From: CAIKMD01 sp035277525
GTDB lineage: Bacteria > Pseudomonadota > Alphaproteobacteria > ATCC43930 > CGMCC-115725
Assembly: GCA_035277525.1 (NCBI GenBank)
Contig: DATEKH010000147.1
Location: forward strand, 1 to 64,000
DNA: 64,000 nucleotides
Reading direction: 5' to 3'
Shown: positions 42,936 to 52,602 of the stretch, piece by piece
Layout of the letters: every line of letters starts with the position of its first letter
How positions within the stretch are numbered: position 1 is the stretch's first letter
Position numbers and translations under genes: made by a program
The notes under the pieces: generated by a model
Told to the model about the DNA's origin: nothing
Database searches by the model: none
What the model saw: the letters and a program-made list of their open reading frames with translations, nothing else

Positions 42936-44111
42936 TCAGGGCGTGGCAGCGGGCGCGGCGGCGGCTTGCTGTGGCGCAGCTGGCGGAGCGGCGGGTTGCT
43001 GTGGCGCGGCTGGCGGAGCGGCGGCTTGCGGTTGCGGTGGTGCGGCCGCGTGCGTTACGGCAGCTTGCGGGGCTGCGCCCGGTTGCGGCGGCGTCGTTGC
43101 CGGCGAAACGCTCGCCGCTGCCGGTGCCGCGGCGCTCGCGGCCGGCGATGGGCTCGCTGCCGCTGCCGCGCCGGCGAGCCGATCGGCATTTTCGCGTAAG
43201 AGAACGATGCTGATGCGGCGATTGTGCGGCGCGGCGGGATCGGTCTTGTCGAGCGGCTCGGTATCGGCGACGCCGACGACGCGCTCGATGCGCTGGGGCG
43301 CAAGCCCGTCGGCCAAGAACTCGCGCCGGCTCGCATTGGCGCGATCAGCCGAAAGCTCCCAATTGCCATATTTCGCGCTGAAAGCGTATTGCGTCGAGTC
43401 CGTGTGCCCGGTGATCGAGATCTTGTTCGGCAGTTTCATGATCACCTGGGTGATGAGCGACATCAGCTTCCTGGCCGGGTCGAGCATCTCGGCCGAGCCC
43501 AGCGGGAACATCGGCGTCTTGTCCTGATCGACGATCTGGATGCGCAAGCCCTCGGGCGTCTCGTCGATCATCAGATTGTTGGCGAGCGCGCGCAGATCGG
43601 GCACTTCCTTGACGGCTTGGAGCAGGGCGGCTTTCGCCTGCTCGAAGCGCTTTTGCTCGCTCTCGGCGAGCTGCTTTTGCAGCTCCTCGACCGTGAGCTT
43701 CTTCGGCTGCTCCGTCGGCGTCGGCGGCGCGCTATCGTCGTTCTGATCGCTGCTCGGGCTGCCGTTATTGTCGTCGTCGCTCTCGGCCTGGCCCGCGGCG
43801 GAGCGGCTCATGTCGAAATTGGGCACCGACATCGCGACGGATTCGCTGCCGGGCGTGCCGACCGTTTGGCCGCCGAGCACGCCGCCCGAGCCGCTGTTCG
43901 ATTTCGACGCCAGCGTCGGATCGAAATAGTCGGCGATGCCGCGCTTTTGCACGTCGGTGGTGACGTTGAGCAGCCAGAGCAGCAGAAAGAACGCCATCAT
44001 CGCGGTGACGAAATCGGCATAGGCGACTTTCCACGCGCCGCCGTGATGGCCGGCATGGCCGCCCTTCTTCACTTTCTTGACGATGATGGTGCCGGTCTGA
44101 TTCTTGGCCAT
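42936..44111 (-). CDS. motB: Flagellar motor stator subunit MotB with a long Ala/Pro-rich tail
   Basis: 391 aa. MotB with MotA forms the proton-driven stator. The single membrane helix carries the critical aspartate in WKVAYADFVTAMMAFFLLLW. Then comes a low-complexity acidic linker (ESDDDNNGSPSSDQNDDSAP) and the OmpA-like peptidoglycan-binding domain ISITGHTDSTQYAFSAKYGN, ANASRREFLADGLAPQRIER and HNRRISIVLL. About 85 extra residues of A/P/Q/S (PPAAPQQP repeats) follow that domain, unlike E. coli MotB. No other flagellar gene is in the window. Confidence 0.93.
   Translation of the reverse strand: MAKNQTGTIIVKKVKKGGHAGHHGGAWKVAYADFVTAMMAFFLLLWLLNVTTDVQKRGIADYFDPTLASKSNSGSGGVLGGQTVGTPGSESVAMSVPNFDMSRSAAGQAESDDDNNGSPSSDQNDDSAPPTPTEQPKKLTVEELQKQLAESEQKRFEQAKAALLQAVKEVPDLRALANNLMIDETPEGLRIQIVDQDKTPMFPLGSAEMLDPARKLMSLITQVIMKLPNKISITGHTDSTQYAFSAKYGNWELSADRANASRREFLADGLAPQRIERVVGVADTEPLDKTDPAAPHNRRISIVLLRENADRLAGAAAAASPSPAASAAAPAAASVSPATTPPQPGAAPQAAVTHAAAPPQPQAAAPPAAPQQPAAPPAAPQQAAAAPAATP
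42961..43030. repeat. 30-bp tandem repeats in the MotB tail
   Basis: Two near-identical 30-bp units, 42961-42990 and 42991-43020, differ at a few bases, with a third partial copy from 43021. They encode the PPAAPQQPAA-type repeats of the MotB C-terminal tail. Slippage or unequal crossing-over is the simple origin. Confidence 0.8.
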
Positions 44112-44113
44112 GG

Positions 44114-44977
44114 CTAGGCCGCCGCGGGCAGACTCTCGACCGCCTCTTCAACCTCGTAGAAGGTCGGACGCACATCGGTGTTGAGCGCCTTGCGCGCGAA
44201 CTCGACCGCGACCGAGGGCGCATAGCCTTGCATATAGGCGAGGATCGCCGCCTTCATGCAGAGGAAATAGCGCTCCTCCGCGTCGCCGCGCGCGCGCACC
44301 GCGGCGGCGATCGGTCCGACGAAGCCGTAGGACAAGAGCACGCCCATGAAGGTGCCGACGAGCGCACCGCCGATCAGATGACCCAGCACCGCGGGCGGCT
44401 CGGTGATCGAGCCCATGGTGTGGATGACGCCCAGCACCGCGGCGACGATGCCGAGCGCGGGCATGCCGTCGGCGGTGGTCGCGATCGCGCTCGAGACCGC
44501 GTGATGCTCGGCGCGGTGCGTCTCGAGATCCTCGTCCATCAAGGTTTCCATCTCGTGATGGTTGTCGGTCCCGAGGGTCAGGAGACGCAGATAGTCACAG
44601 AAAAAGGTGACCGCGTGCTCGTCGCCGAGGAAGCTCGGAAAACGCTGGAAGAGCGAGCTGTCATGCGGATGCTCGACATGCTGCTCGAGGACGAGCGCGC
44701 CCTTGGACTTGGCGAGCTTGAACACCGAATAAAGCATGGTGAGCAGCTCGAGATAGGCGGCCTTGTCGTATTTGTCGCCTTTCAGCAATGCCGGCAGCGC
44801 CTTGCCGGCGGCGGACAGCACCGGCTTGCGGTTCGAGATGACGAAAGCGCCAGCGGCCGCGCCGACAATGATCATCACTTCGAAGGGCTGAAACAGCACC
44901 TCCAAGTGGCCGCCATTGGCGACATAGCCGCCGATGACGCTGGCGATGACAATCACCGCACCAATGATCGTAAACAT
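44114..44977 (-). CDS. motA: Flagellar motor stator subunit MotA
   Basis: 287 aa. Four membrane helices; the first starts IIGAVIVIASVIGGYVANGG, with the cytoplasmic loop containing HPHDSSLFQRFPSFLGDEHA. The C-terminal pair carries ADGMPALGIVAAVLGVIHTM and LGHLIGGALVGTFMGVLLSYGF, and ends in RPTFYEVEEAVESLP. Two basic and acidic loop residues (EERYFLCMK, EMETLMDEDLETH) fit the rotor-interaction region. It precedes motB on the same strand, 2 bp apart. Confidence 0.95.
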   Translation of the reverse strand: MFTIIGAVIVIASVIGGYVANGGHLEVLFQPFEVMIIVGAAAGAFVISNRKPVLSAAGKALPALLKGDKYDKAAYLELLTMLYSVFKLAKSKGALVLEQHVEHPHDSSLFQRFPSFLGDEHAVTFFCDYLRLLTLGTDNHHEMETLMDEDLETHRAEHHAVSSAIATTADGMPALGIVAAVLGVIHTMGSITEPPAVLGHLIGGALVGTFMGVLLSYGFVGPIAAAVRARGDAEERYFLCMKAAILAYMQGYAPSVAVEFARKALNTDVRPTFYEVEEAVESLPAAA

Positions 44978-45102
44978 GGGTTGAATGGACCTTCCGCAAC
45001 CGCTCTAAGGTGCGGCATGCGTGTTAAGATTCTCTTTCGGAATCGGCATTTCCTGCCTATCATCGGGACGGATTTTCCCAGTCGGGTCAGAGGCCTATCG
45101 CG

Positions 45103-46116
45103 TTGTCGCGCAATTCTCCATCTCCTTTGGGCGCTTATCCGCGGCTGCGTTTGCGCCGCAACCGGCGCGATGATTGGACGAGGCGCCTGGTCGCAGAACA
45201 CGTCCTTTCCGCGGCGGATTTTCTGTGGCCCATTTTCGTTCACGACGCGAGCGAGGCGCGCGCGCCGATCGCCTCGATGCCGGGCGTTGACCGGCTCTCG
45301 ATTCCGGCCTTGGTTAACGCCGCTGGCGCGGCGCATGAGCTCGGCATTCCGGTGATTGCACTGTTTCCGGCGACGCCGCAGGAGCGGAAGACCCCCGATG
45401 GCGACGAGGCGCTCAACCCCGAGAACATCGTCTGCCGCTCGATCCGCGCGGTGAAGAAGGCGGTGCCCGGGATCGGCGTCATGTGCGACGTGGCGCTCGA
45501 CCCGTTTACGACGCATGGGCATGACGGCGTGCTGCGTCAAGGCGAAGTCGCCAATGACGAGACGGTCGCGATCCTCTGCCGCCAGGCGCTGGTCCAGGCC
45601 GAGGCTGGCTGCGATATCATCGCGCCGTCCGACATGATGGATGGCCGCATCGGCGCGATCCGCGACGCGCTCGATAGCAAGGGCTTCGAGCATGTCCGTA
45701 TCCTCGCTTATGCGGCGAAATACGCCTCGGGCTTCTACGGGCCGTTCCGCGACGCGATCGGCTCCAAATCCTCGCTCGGCAAGGCCGACAAGCGGACCTA
45801 TCAGATGGATCCCGCGAACAGCGACGAGGCGCTTCGCGAGGTGGCGCTCGACATCGCCGAAGGCGCCGACATGGTGATGGTGAAGCCGGCGCTGCCCTAT
45901 CTCGACATCGTCCGCCGCGTCAAGGATCGCTTCGGCATGCCGACCTTCGCCTATCAGGTCAGCGGCGAATACGCCATGCTTCAAGGCGCGATCGAGCGCG
46001 GCTGGCTCAACCCGTCGGTGATGATGGAAGCGCTGCTCTCCATCAAGCGCGCCGGCGCCGACGGAATCCTGACCTATGCCGCGGTCGAGGCGGCGCGGCG
46101 TCTCAAGAAGGGCTGA
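45103..46116 (+). CDS. hemB: Delta-aminolevulinic acid dehydratase (porphobilinogen synthase), aspartate-rich Mg type
   Basis: 337 aa, starting at a TTG (45103-45105) because no ATG is placed before the conserved RLRLRRNRRDDWTRRLV segment; AGAGG lies about 10 bases upstream. Second step of haem synthesis, condensing two ALA molecules. The metal site MCDVALDPFTTHGHDGVL has aspartates where Zn enzymes have cysteines. Schiff-base lysines are in AYAAKYASGFYGPFRDAI and VMVKPALPYLDIV. The gene is divergent from motA, and its last 14 bp overlap the convergent RlmM-type gene. Confidence 0.94.
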   Translation: MSRNSPSPLGAYPRLRLRRNRRDDWTRRLVAEHVLSAADFLWPIFVHDASEARAPIASMPGVDRLSIPALVNAAGAAHELGIPVIALFPATPQERKTPDGDEALNPENIVCRSIRAVKKAVPGIGVMCDVALDPFTTHGHDGVLRQGEVANDETVAILCRQALVQAEAGCDIIAPSDMMDGRIGAIRDALDSKGFEHVRILAYAAKYASGFYGPFRDAIGSKSSLGKADKRTYQMDPANSDEALREVALDIAEGADMVMVKPALPYLDIVRRVKDRFGMPTFAYQVSGEYAMLQGAIERGWLNPSVMMEALLSIKRAGADGILTYAAVEAARRLKKG

Positions 46117-47011
46117 GCCGCGCCCAGGTCAGCTCGTGCTTGTTGTGATGGAGGTGCAGGAGTCGTCCTCCCGGGATCGCGGCAAAGCGCGCCTGCGTGT
46201 CGAAATCGGTCGCGCCCTGGAACTTGATCGTACAGAGGAAATTTTTGACCGTCCCGGCGGCGAGGAATTTCTCGATGAGCGCCAGAAGGCGCTTCGGATA
46301 GCACACCACGTCCGAGCAGAGCCAATCGACCGGCCCGGTATCGCCGGGGGCGAGCGCGAACGCGCTCGTCGCGCGATGCTCGATGCGGGGAAGCGCGGCG
46401 ATGCGTGGATCGAGCGGCGCCTTGTCGACCGCGATGACGCGCGCACCCAGACGCTGCAACACCCAGCTCCAGCCGCCGGGCGCGGCGCCGAGATCGAGGC
46501 ATAGCTCACCGGGCTTGGGGCTAACGCCGAGAAGCGTGAACGCCTCCCAGAGCTTCAAATAGGCGCGGCTCGGCGGCGCGGCGCGGTCCTCGATGAAGCT
46601 TGCGTCGCCGTTGACAAAAGGGCTCGAACAGCGCGCAGCCGCGAGAATCGTGTTCGGATCGATCAGCGTCCAGGAGCCAAGCGGCGCGGTGGGCGCGGGC
46701 GCGCCGAAAGCGAGTGGCTTGGCCGAGACTTTCGGCAGAAGCGCGGCGATCAGCGCGGCGCGGCGATGATGCGCGAAGGAATAGCACGCCCAGTTGCGCT
46801 GGATGGCGCGAAGCTGCCGCGCGCCGTCGGCAATCGAGGCGATCGGCAGCCGCACCGGATCGCGCCAGAGATTGGCGACCCAGGCAGCGGGTCGCGGCGG
46901 CCCTTCGGCCAGCACGAGCCGGCCATGAGTCTCAGCCGCACTCTCGCCGAGTTCGTGTTGGAGCTCGGCCAGAAACCCTTCAGGCGCCAGATAGCCGGTA
47001 CGGTCACCCAA
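46103..47011 (-). CDS. RlmM-type 23S rRNA 2'-O-methyltransferase-like protein
   Basis: 302 aa from a TTG at 47009-47011 (LGDRTGYLAPEG). The open frame extends to an ATG at 47065 inside the upstream hydrolase gene, but the family starts near GYLAPEGF. SAM-binding Rossmann motif I is LCLDLGAAPGGWSWVLQRLG, with the second-loop AVDKAPLDP. DWLCSDVVCYPKRLL holds the catalytic Asp and FLCTIKFQGATDF the Lys, the K-D-K-E-type tetrad of RlmE/RlmM enzymes. The N-terminal THUMP-like part is reduced. Start and exact target base are uncertain. Confidence 0.78.
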   Translation of the reverse strand: MGDRTGYLAPEGFLAELQHELGESAAETHGRLVLAEGPPRPAAWVANLWRDPVRLPIASIADGARQLRAIQRNWACYSFAHHRRAALIAALLPKVSAKPLAFGAPAPTAPLGSWTLIDPNTILAAARCSSPFVNGDASFIEDRAAPPSRAYLKLWEAFTLLGVSPKPGELCLDLGAAPGGWSWVLQRLGARVIAVDKAPLDPRIAALPRIEHRATSAFALAPGDTGPVDWLCSDVVCYPKRLLALIEKFLAAGTVKNFLCTIKFQGATDFDTQARFAAIPGGRLLHLHHNKHELTWARLSPS

Positions 47012-47846
47012 GGAGGAAATCGCGGATGGCGGCGATCTGATCGTCGTCCAGCAGGGCCGGCGCATGGCCGATACCGGCGAACTCGATGAGCTTGGCGCGC
47101 GGGCCGCGCTGGGTCATGGCCTCGGCGTCGGCGCGGCGCAGAATATCCGATTGCGCGCCGCGTAGGACGAGGACCGGGCAGGTGATTTTGTCCCACTCCG
47201 CCCAGAGGTCGAGATCGGCGCCAGCGATTTTGCGGAACGGCGCGGCGATCTTTGGATCGTAGTTGAAGCCGAGGCTGCCATCCGGCTTGTGTCGCGCCGA
47301 TTGCATCGCCATCGCGCGCCATTGCTGGTCGCTCAAAGGCCCAAAGGGCGCGTGGATGAAGCGCAAAGCCGCCTCGAACGCGTCGAGATCGGCAAAGCTC
47401 GGATCGAGCCCGACATAATCGGCGATGCGCTGCAAGCCGTCTTTGGGAATGACCGGCCCGATATCGTTCATGACGAGGCGGCGGATCGGCGCGCGCGGCA
47501 GCGCCGCCATCAGCATGCCGATATTCCCACCCATCGAGGTCCCGACCCAATCGACGGTTTCGACATCGAGCCGCGCGATGAGCGCGGCCATGTCGGAAAG
47601 ATAAAGCGGCGCGTCGTAATCCGCCGCATCGTCGAGCCAGGCGCTGCGGCCGCGGCCCGGCATATCGGGGCAGATCACGCGATAATGCGCGGCGAGCGCC
47701 GCGGCGAAAGTGTCGAAATCGCGCGCATTGCGTGTCAGCCCGTGGACGCAAATGAGCGTCGGCGCAAATTTCGGTCCCTCCCATTCGCAATAGGCGAGGC
47801 GATGGAAGCCATGCGGGCCGAGACAGTTGAGCGTGCGCTCGATCAT
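47004..47846 (-). CDS. Alpha/beta hydrolase (esterase/epoxide-hydrolase type)
   Basis: 280 aa. Hydrolase fold blocks: ICVHGLTRNARDFDTFAAAL (oxyanion hole), VDWVGTSMGGNIGMLMAALP with Ser in G-T-S-M-G, VLRGAQSDILRRADAEAMTQ (acid) and GIGHAPALLDDDQIAAIRDFL (His). Its stop is 8 bp before the TTG assigned to the methyltransferase gene, on the same strand, so they form a coupled pair. Substrate unknown. Confidence 0.9.
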   Translation of the reverse strand: MIERTLNCLGPHGFHRLAYCEWEGPKFAPTLICVHGLTRNARDFDTFAAALAAHYRVICPDMPGRGRSAWLDDAADYDAPLYLSDMAALIARLDVETVDWVGTSMGGNIGMLMAALPRAPIRRLVMNDIGPVIPKDGLQRIADYVGLDPSFADLDAFEAALRFIHAPFGPLSDQQWRAMAMQSARHKPDGSLGFNYDPKIAAPFRKIAGADLDLWAEWDKITCPVLVLRGAQSDILRRADAEAMTQRGPRAKLIEFAGIGHAPALLDDDQIAAIRDFLLG

Positions 47847-47943
47847 GACGCGACCATCGCCCAGGCCGCGCCTCGGATCAAGCGTTGCCGGCCCAGGCGC
47901 TCTCGGCTAAGACGGGACCGGACTTCGAAGGAGATGCAGTACC

Positions 47944-49095
47944 ATGCCGATGCGCGGCCCGCTTTCCGGCATCACGGTGGTCGATCTGTCGCGCATCCTC
48001 GCCGGGCCTTATTGCACGATGCTGATGGCCGAGCTCGGCGCGCGCATCATCAAGGTCGAGCCGCCAGGCAAGGGCGATGATGCGCGCGAATACGGCCCCT
48101 TCATCGAGGGCCGGTCGACCTATTTCGCCTCGATCAATCGCGGCAAGCAATCGATCGCGCTCGATTTGAAGGCGCCGGCCGACAAGCGGATTTTCGAAAA
48201 GCTGCTCGAAAAGGCCGATGTGCTGGTGGAGAATTTCCGGCCCGGCACGATGGAGAAGCTCGGCTATGGCTGGGAAGCGCTTCATCCGCGCTATCCGAAG
48301 CTCATCTATGCCTGCGCCTCGGGCTTCGGCCATACGGGGCCGAATTCCAAGGATCCCGCCTATGACATGGTGATGCAGGGCATCGGCGGCATGATGAGCA
48401 TTACCGGCTATCCGGGCCAACCGCCGGCGCGCGTCGGCATGTCGATCGGCGATATCGGCGCCGGTCTCTACACCGCCATCGCCGTCAATGCTGCGCTCGT
48501 CCATCGCGCGGCGACGGGCGAGACGACCAAGGTCGATATCGGCATGTTTGACTGCCAGCTCGCGCTGCTCGAGAATGCGGTGATGCGCTACACGGTCGAG
48601 GGCGGGATCCCGGGCCCCTTGGGCGCGCGCCATCCGACCATCACGCCGTTCCAGGCGTTTCGCACCAGGGGCGGCAACATCATCATCGCCGCCGGCAATG
48701 ACAGTCTATTCGTGAAGCTCGCGGAAGCGATCGGCAAGCCGGCGCTGGCACGGAATCCCGAGTACAAGACCAACGCGCTGCGCTTGAAGCATCAACAGAA
48801 GCTGCAGGACGAGATCGAGGCGATCTTAGCGGCGCGGCCGACAGCCGAATGGATCGCGATCCTTGCCCAGGCGGGCGTGCCCTGCGGCCCGATCAACAAC
48901 ATCGCGCAAGCGCTCGCCCATCCTCAGGTCGCTGCGCGCAACATGCTGATCACGGTCGCCGATCCAAGCGGCGCGACGCTGAGGCTCGCCGGCAATCCGC
49001 TCAAAATGTCGGCCTTCCCCGATCCGCCGACGCGCGACCCGGCGCCCGATCTCGATGGCGACCGCGCCGCGATTCTCGAAGAACTGGACCTCTGA
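47944..49095 (+). CDS. Class III (CaiB/BaiF) CoA-transferase
   Basis: 383 aa. Signature features are GPLSGITVVDLSRILAGPYC, VENFRPGTMEKLGYGWEALH, CASGFGHTGPNSKDPAYDMV and the catalytic aspartate in TKVDIGMFDCQLALLENAVM. It exchanges CoA between carboxylic acids. GAAGGAGATG lies upstream of the ATG. Its stop is 13 bp before the GH3 gene on the same strand, so co-transcription is possible though functionally unrelated. Substrate not inferable. Confidence 0.9.
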   Translation: MPMRGPLSGITVVDLSRILAGPYCTMLMAELGARIIKVEPPGKGDDAREYGPFIEGRSTYFASINRGKQSIALDLKAPADKRIFEKLLEKADVLVENFRPGTMEKLGYGWEALHPRYPKLIYACASGFGHTGPNSKDPAYDMVMQGIGGMMSITGYPGQPPARVGMSIGDIGAGLYTAIAVNAALVHRAATGETTKVDIGMFDCQLALLENAVMRYTVEGGIPGPLGARHPTITPFQAFRTRGGNIIIAAGNDSLFVKLAEAIGKPALARNPEYKTNALRLKHQQKLQDEIEAILAARPTAEWIAILAQAGVPCGPINNIAQALAHPQVAARNMLITVADPSGATLRLAGNPLKMSAFPDPPTRDPAPDLDGDRAAILEELDL

Positions 49096-49108
49096 GCCGA
49101 TACGCCGC

Positions 49109-51274
49109 ATGGGTCGATTGCTCGCACTTTGCTTCGCCGTCTGCCTGATTGCGGGCGCGAGGGGGGCAAGCGCGCAGCAGGACCTGTCGCCCGAGCAGCG
49201 CGCGGATCGGCTGGTGCGCGCCATGACGCTCGACGAGAAGATTCAGCTCGTCCACACCAGGATCGGGCACCGCGATCCGGCAAACCCGCCACCCCAGGGA
49301 CCCAACGACGATGTCGGCTATGTCGCGCCGATTCCGCGGCTCGGCGTGCCGGCGCTGCATATCGATGACGGCAGCCTCGGCGTCGCCAATGCGTGGAATG
49401 CGCGCAATGGCGACGAGGCGACGGCGCTGCCTTCGGGTCTCGCGCTCGCCTCGAGCTGGGACCCGGCGCTTGCCTTCGAGGCCGGCGCGATGGCGGGCGA
49501 CGAGGCGCGGCGCAAGGGTTTCAACGTGCTTCTGGCCGGGAGCGTCAACCTCGTGCGCGATCCGCATGACGGCCGCGCCTATGAATATGCCGGCGAGGAT
49601 CCGCTCCTCGCCGGCACCATCGTCGGCGCGACCATTCGCGGCATCCAATCGCAGCACGTGGTCTCGACCGTCAAGCATTTCGCGCTCAATGATTGGGAGA
49701 CCGGGCGCTGGAGCATCAGCGGCGATATCAGCGCGGCGGCTTTGCGCGAGTCCGATCTGCTGGCATTCCAGATCGCGATCGAGCGCGGCGATCCCGGCGC
49801 AGTGATGTGCGCCTACAACAAGGTCAACGGCGTCTATTCCTGCGAGAATCGCTTCCTTCTCGATCGGGTGCTGCGCCGTGACTGGCACTATCGCGGCTGG
49901 GTGATGTCGGATTGGGGCGCCGTGCACAGCACCGTGAAGAGCATCAAGGCCGGGCTCGATCAGGAATCGGGCGACGGCTATGACGAGGAAGTCTATTACG
50001 GCCGGCCGCTCAAACAGGCGGTCGAGCGCGGCGAAGTGTCGATGGCGCGTCTCGATCAGATGGTGCGCCGGATTTTGCGCAGCCTGTTCGCGGTCGAGGC
50101 GCTCGACCATCGCTCCGGAACCGAGCCGATCGACTACGCCGCGCATGCGGCGACGGCTGAGCGCGTCGCCGAGCAGGGAGCCGTCCTGCTGAAGAACGCC
50201 GAGGATGTGCTTCCTCTCGCCCATGACGCGAAAAGCATCGCGATTATCGGCTCGCATGCCGATATCGGCGTGCTCACGGGCGGCGGCTCGTCGCAAGTCC
50301 GGCCGGTCGGCGGCCCGGCGCTGATCGTCCCGCCGGCGAAAGGCTCGCCCAAAGGCGCGCCGCAAATGGTCTGGATCCGCTCGTCGCCGCTGGCTGCGAT
50401 CGAGCAGCAGGCGCCGCAGGCCCAGATCGATTACGCCGATGGCTCGGATGTCGCCAAGGCTGTCGCACTGGCAGCGCGTGCGCAAGTCGCGATCGTCTTC
50501 GCGCATCAATGGGTGAGCGAGGGCTGGGACGTTCCCGATCTCTCGCTTCCCGACGATCAGGATCGTCTCATCGCGGCGGTGGCCGCGGCCAACAAGCGGA
50601 CGATCGTCGTGCTCGAGACCGGCGGGCCGGTGCTCATGCCGTGGATCGATCGCGTCGCGGCGGTGATGGAAGCGTGGTTCCCCGGTCAGCGCGGCGGCGA
50701 GGCGATTGCGCGGCTGCTGTTCGGCGCGGCGGAGCCCGCGGGCCGGCTACCCGTGACCTTTCCGCGCAGCGAGGCGCAATTGCCGCCGAGCGCGCGAGGC
50801 GCCGCGTTCCGCCAGGGCGAGGGCCGGGTCGAATTCACCGAAGGCGCCGATGTCGGCTATCGCTGGTACGACAAGACCAAGGCCAAGCCGCTCTTCCCCT
50901 TTGGCTGGGGCCTCGCTTACACGACCTTTTCCTATTCAGGGCTCGACCTGCCGCGCCGCGCCGTGCGCGGCGCGCCGCTCAGCGCGCGCGTCACCGTGCG
51001 CAACACCGGCGCGCGCGCCGGAACCGATATCGTGCAGCTTTATGTTAGCCTGCCCGAGGCCCAGGGCCATCCGCCCCGCCGCCTTGCCGCCTGGCAGAGA
51101 ATCTCGCTCGCTCCTGGCGAGGCGAAGACGGTCGTCCTTACGCTCGATCCGCATGTGCTCAAACGCTGGGATGCCCACGCCGAGGCGTGGCGCATTCCGG
51201 CGGGCGAGTATCGCGTCGATGTCGGCGCCTCGTCCGAGGATGATCGGCTCAGCGCGACAGTCGCCATGCGCTGA
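49109..51274 (+). CDS. Glycoside hydrolase family 3 beta-glucosidase-like, secreted
   Basis: 721 aa from the ATG at 49109-49111; a signal peptide (MGRLLALCFAVCLIAGARGA) ends near SAQQ. GH3 (alpha/beta)8 domain: KHFALNDWETGRW and the catalytic nucleophile Asp268 in GWVMSDWGAVHS. The alpha/beta sandwich has SIAIIGSHADIGVLTGGGSS and VSEGWDVPDLSLPDDQDRLI; the fibronectin-III-like C-terminal domain has FPFGWGLAYTTFSYSGLDLP. It probably acts in the periplasm on beta-glucosides or beta-xylosides. No other polysaccharide genes are near. Confidence 0.92.
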   Translation: MGRLLALCFAVCLIAGARGASAQQDLSPEQRADRLVRAMTLDEKIQLVHTRIGHRDPANPPPQGPNDDVGYVAPIPRLGVPALHIDDGSLGVANAWNARNGDEATALPSGLALASSWDPALAFEAGAMAGDEARRKGFNVLLAGSVNLVRDPHDGRAYEYAGEDPLLAGTIVGATIRGIQSQHVVSTVKHFALNDWETGRWSISGDISAAALRESDLLAFQIAIERGDPGAVMCAYNKVNGVYSCENRFLLDRVLRRDWHYRGWVMSDWGAVHSTVKSIKAGLDQESGDGYDEEVYYGRPLKQAVERGEVSMARLDQMVRRILRSLFAVEALDHRSGTEPIDYAAHAATAERVAEQGAVLLKNAEDVLPLAHDAKSIAIIGSHADIGVLTGGGSSQVRPVGGPALIVPPAKGSPKGAPQMVWIRSSPLAAIEQQAPQAQIDYADGSDVAKAVALAARAQVAIVFAHQWVSEGWDVPDLSLPDDQDRLIAAVAAANKRTIVVLETGGPVLMPWIDRVAAVMEAWFPGQRGGEAIARLLFGAAEPAGRLPVTFPRSEAQLPPSARGAAFRQGEGRVEFTEGADVGYRWYDKTKAKPLFPFGWGLAYTTFSYSGLDLPRRAVRGAPLSARVTVRNTGARAGTDIVQLYVSLPEAQGHPPRRLAAWQRISLAPGEAKTVVLTLDPHVLKRWDAHAEAWRIPAGEYRVDVGASSEDDRLSATVAMR

Positions 51275-51289
51275 GGCGCGGCGCCCGCG

Positions 51290-52489
51290 TCAGGGCGAGA
51301 GCGGCACGCCGGTCGCCTTGCTCACCACTCGCCAATTCTTGGCGGCGGCATCCCAGCGCGTGACCACGGCATTGGAGACGTTGAGACCCCGTTGCGGCTC
51401 GCGCTGGAAATCGTAGATGCCGTTGATGCCGGCGAAGCCCTTGAGGCTGCCGAGGCGGTCGCGGATTTGCCGCGCGCTCGCGTTGATGCCGAGCTGCTTC
51501 AACACATCGACGAGGATCAAGGCGGGGTCCCAGGCGAGCTCGGAGGCGATGTCGGGCTGGAGGCCGGCAGACTTGAAGGCGGCGTAGAACGCCTTCTGCC
51601 GCGCCGCGACCGCCGGCTCCATCGGGAATTTGGGATCATTCGCCACGACCCATTCCGCGGCCGGGAAGTAGAGCTGCTTGGGCAGGAAGGCTTCGTATTG
51701 CGTCATCTGCGCGCGCGTCATATTGCCGTCGGTCGTCGCCGTGGGCACGTCGAGCCCGGCCTGGATCATGCCGCGAAAGATCGTCGCGATCGCCGCGCCG
51801 GTGCTCCAGGCGATAAAAGCCTGCGGGTTCGCCGCTTTCACGTTCTCGAGCTGCGCCGAGACATTGACGTCGGTGGTGGCGAAATGCGCGGTCTCGACGA
51901 TCTTCATCGCCTTGTTCTCGGGCAAATCGAGCACCGACTTGATGCCGCGCTCGGCGTCCTGGCCCGAAGCATCGGTGCTGAACATCAGCGCGATGCGGGT
52001 CCAGCCTTTAAGGCGGAAATAGCGGATGAGCGCGTTGGCAAGGTCGAGGGTTGAGACGCTCGAGGTGAAGGTGTAGCTGCCCTTGGCGGGATGAACGCCC
52101 GGCGAGAGGCAGTACTGCACCGGACCATTGGCGGCAACGAGCGGCGCCATCGCGCTGCACATGGCGACGATCGACGAGCCGATCATCACCGCGGGGTGGC
52201 TCACCATGACCTGGTTGGTCAATTGCACCGCGGTTTGGGGGCTAGTCTGATCGTCGTGGAAGACGAAATGCAGCTGGGTACCGTTGATCCCGCCCGCTTC
52301 GTTCGCGGTCTTTTCCGCGAGCTGCAAAGATTGCTGCTCGCCATGCCCGAGGAACGAGCCGCCGCCCGTGAGCGGCATGACGACTTGGATGTCGTAGCTG
52401 CCCGCCGCGCGCGATTGAGGTGCGCCCGCCAACAGCGCGAGCATTCCCGCAGCGGTGGCAAGGCCAAGCGAAGGTCCCCGGGTCGTCAT
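51290..52489 (-). CDS. Branched-chain amino acid-type ABC transporter substrate-binding protein (LivK-like)
   Basis: 399 aa, with a signal peptide (LGLATAAGMLALLAGAPQSR). Type I periplasmic fold: DIQVVMPLTGGGSFLGHGEQ, then VFHDDQTSPQTAVQLTNQVM, a ligand-binding serine/threonine segment PAVMIGSSIVAMCSAMAPLV and the second-lobe RIALMFSTDASGQDAERGI. It is alone on the minus strand with no adjacent permease, so it pairs with membrane and ATP subunits elsewhere, possibly the LivH gene at the right edge. Ligand uncertain; amino acids, amides or aromatic acids are all used by this family. Confidence 0.9.
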   Translation of the reverse strand: MTTRGPSLGLATAAGMLALLAGAPQSRAAGSYDIQVVMPLTGGGSFLGHGEQQSLQLAEKTANEAGGINGTQLHFVFHDDQTSPQTAVQLTNQVMVSHPAVMIGSSIVAMCSAMAPLVAANGPVQYCLSPGVHPAKGSYTFTSSVSTLDLANALIRYFRLKGWTRIALMFSTDASGQDAERGIKSVLDLPENKAMKIVETAHFATTDVNVSAQLENVKAANPQAFIAWSTGAAIATIFRGMIQAGLDVPTATTDGNMTRAQMTQYEAFLPKQLYFPAAEWVVANDPKFPMEPAVAARQKAFYAAFKSAGLQPDIASELAWDPALILVDVLKQLGINASARQIRDRLGSLKGFAGINGIYDFQREPQRGLNVSNAVVTRWDAAAKNWRVVSKATGVPLSP

Positions 52490-52602
52490 GATCGTTCTCC
52501 CTCCCGACTCACTTCCTTACCCGCGGCGGCGCCCAAGGGCACAACCGCGGGCGAGGTGCAATTCCTTTGAAATCGAATTATTTGCGGTCATGTCCGGGGC
52601 TG

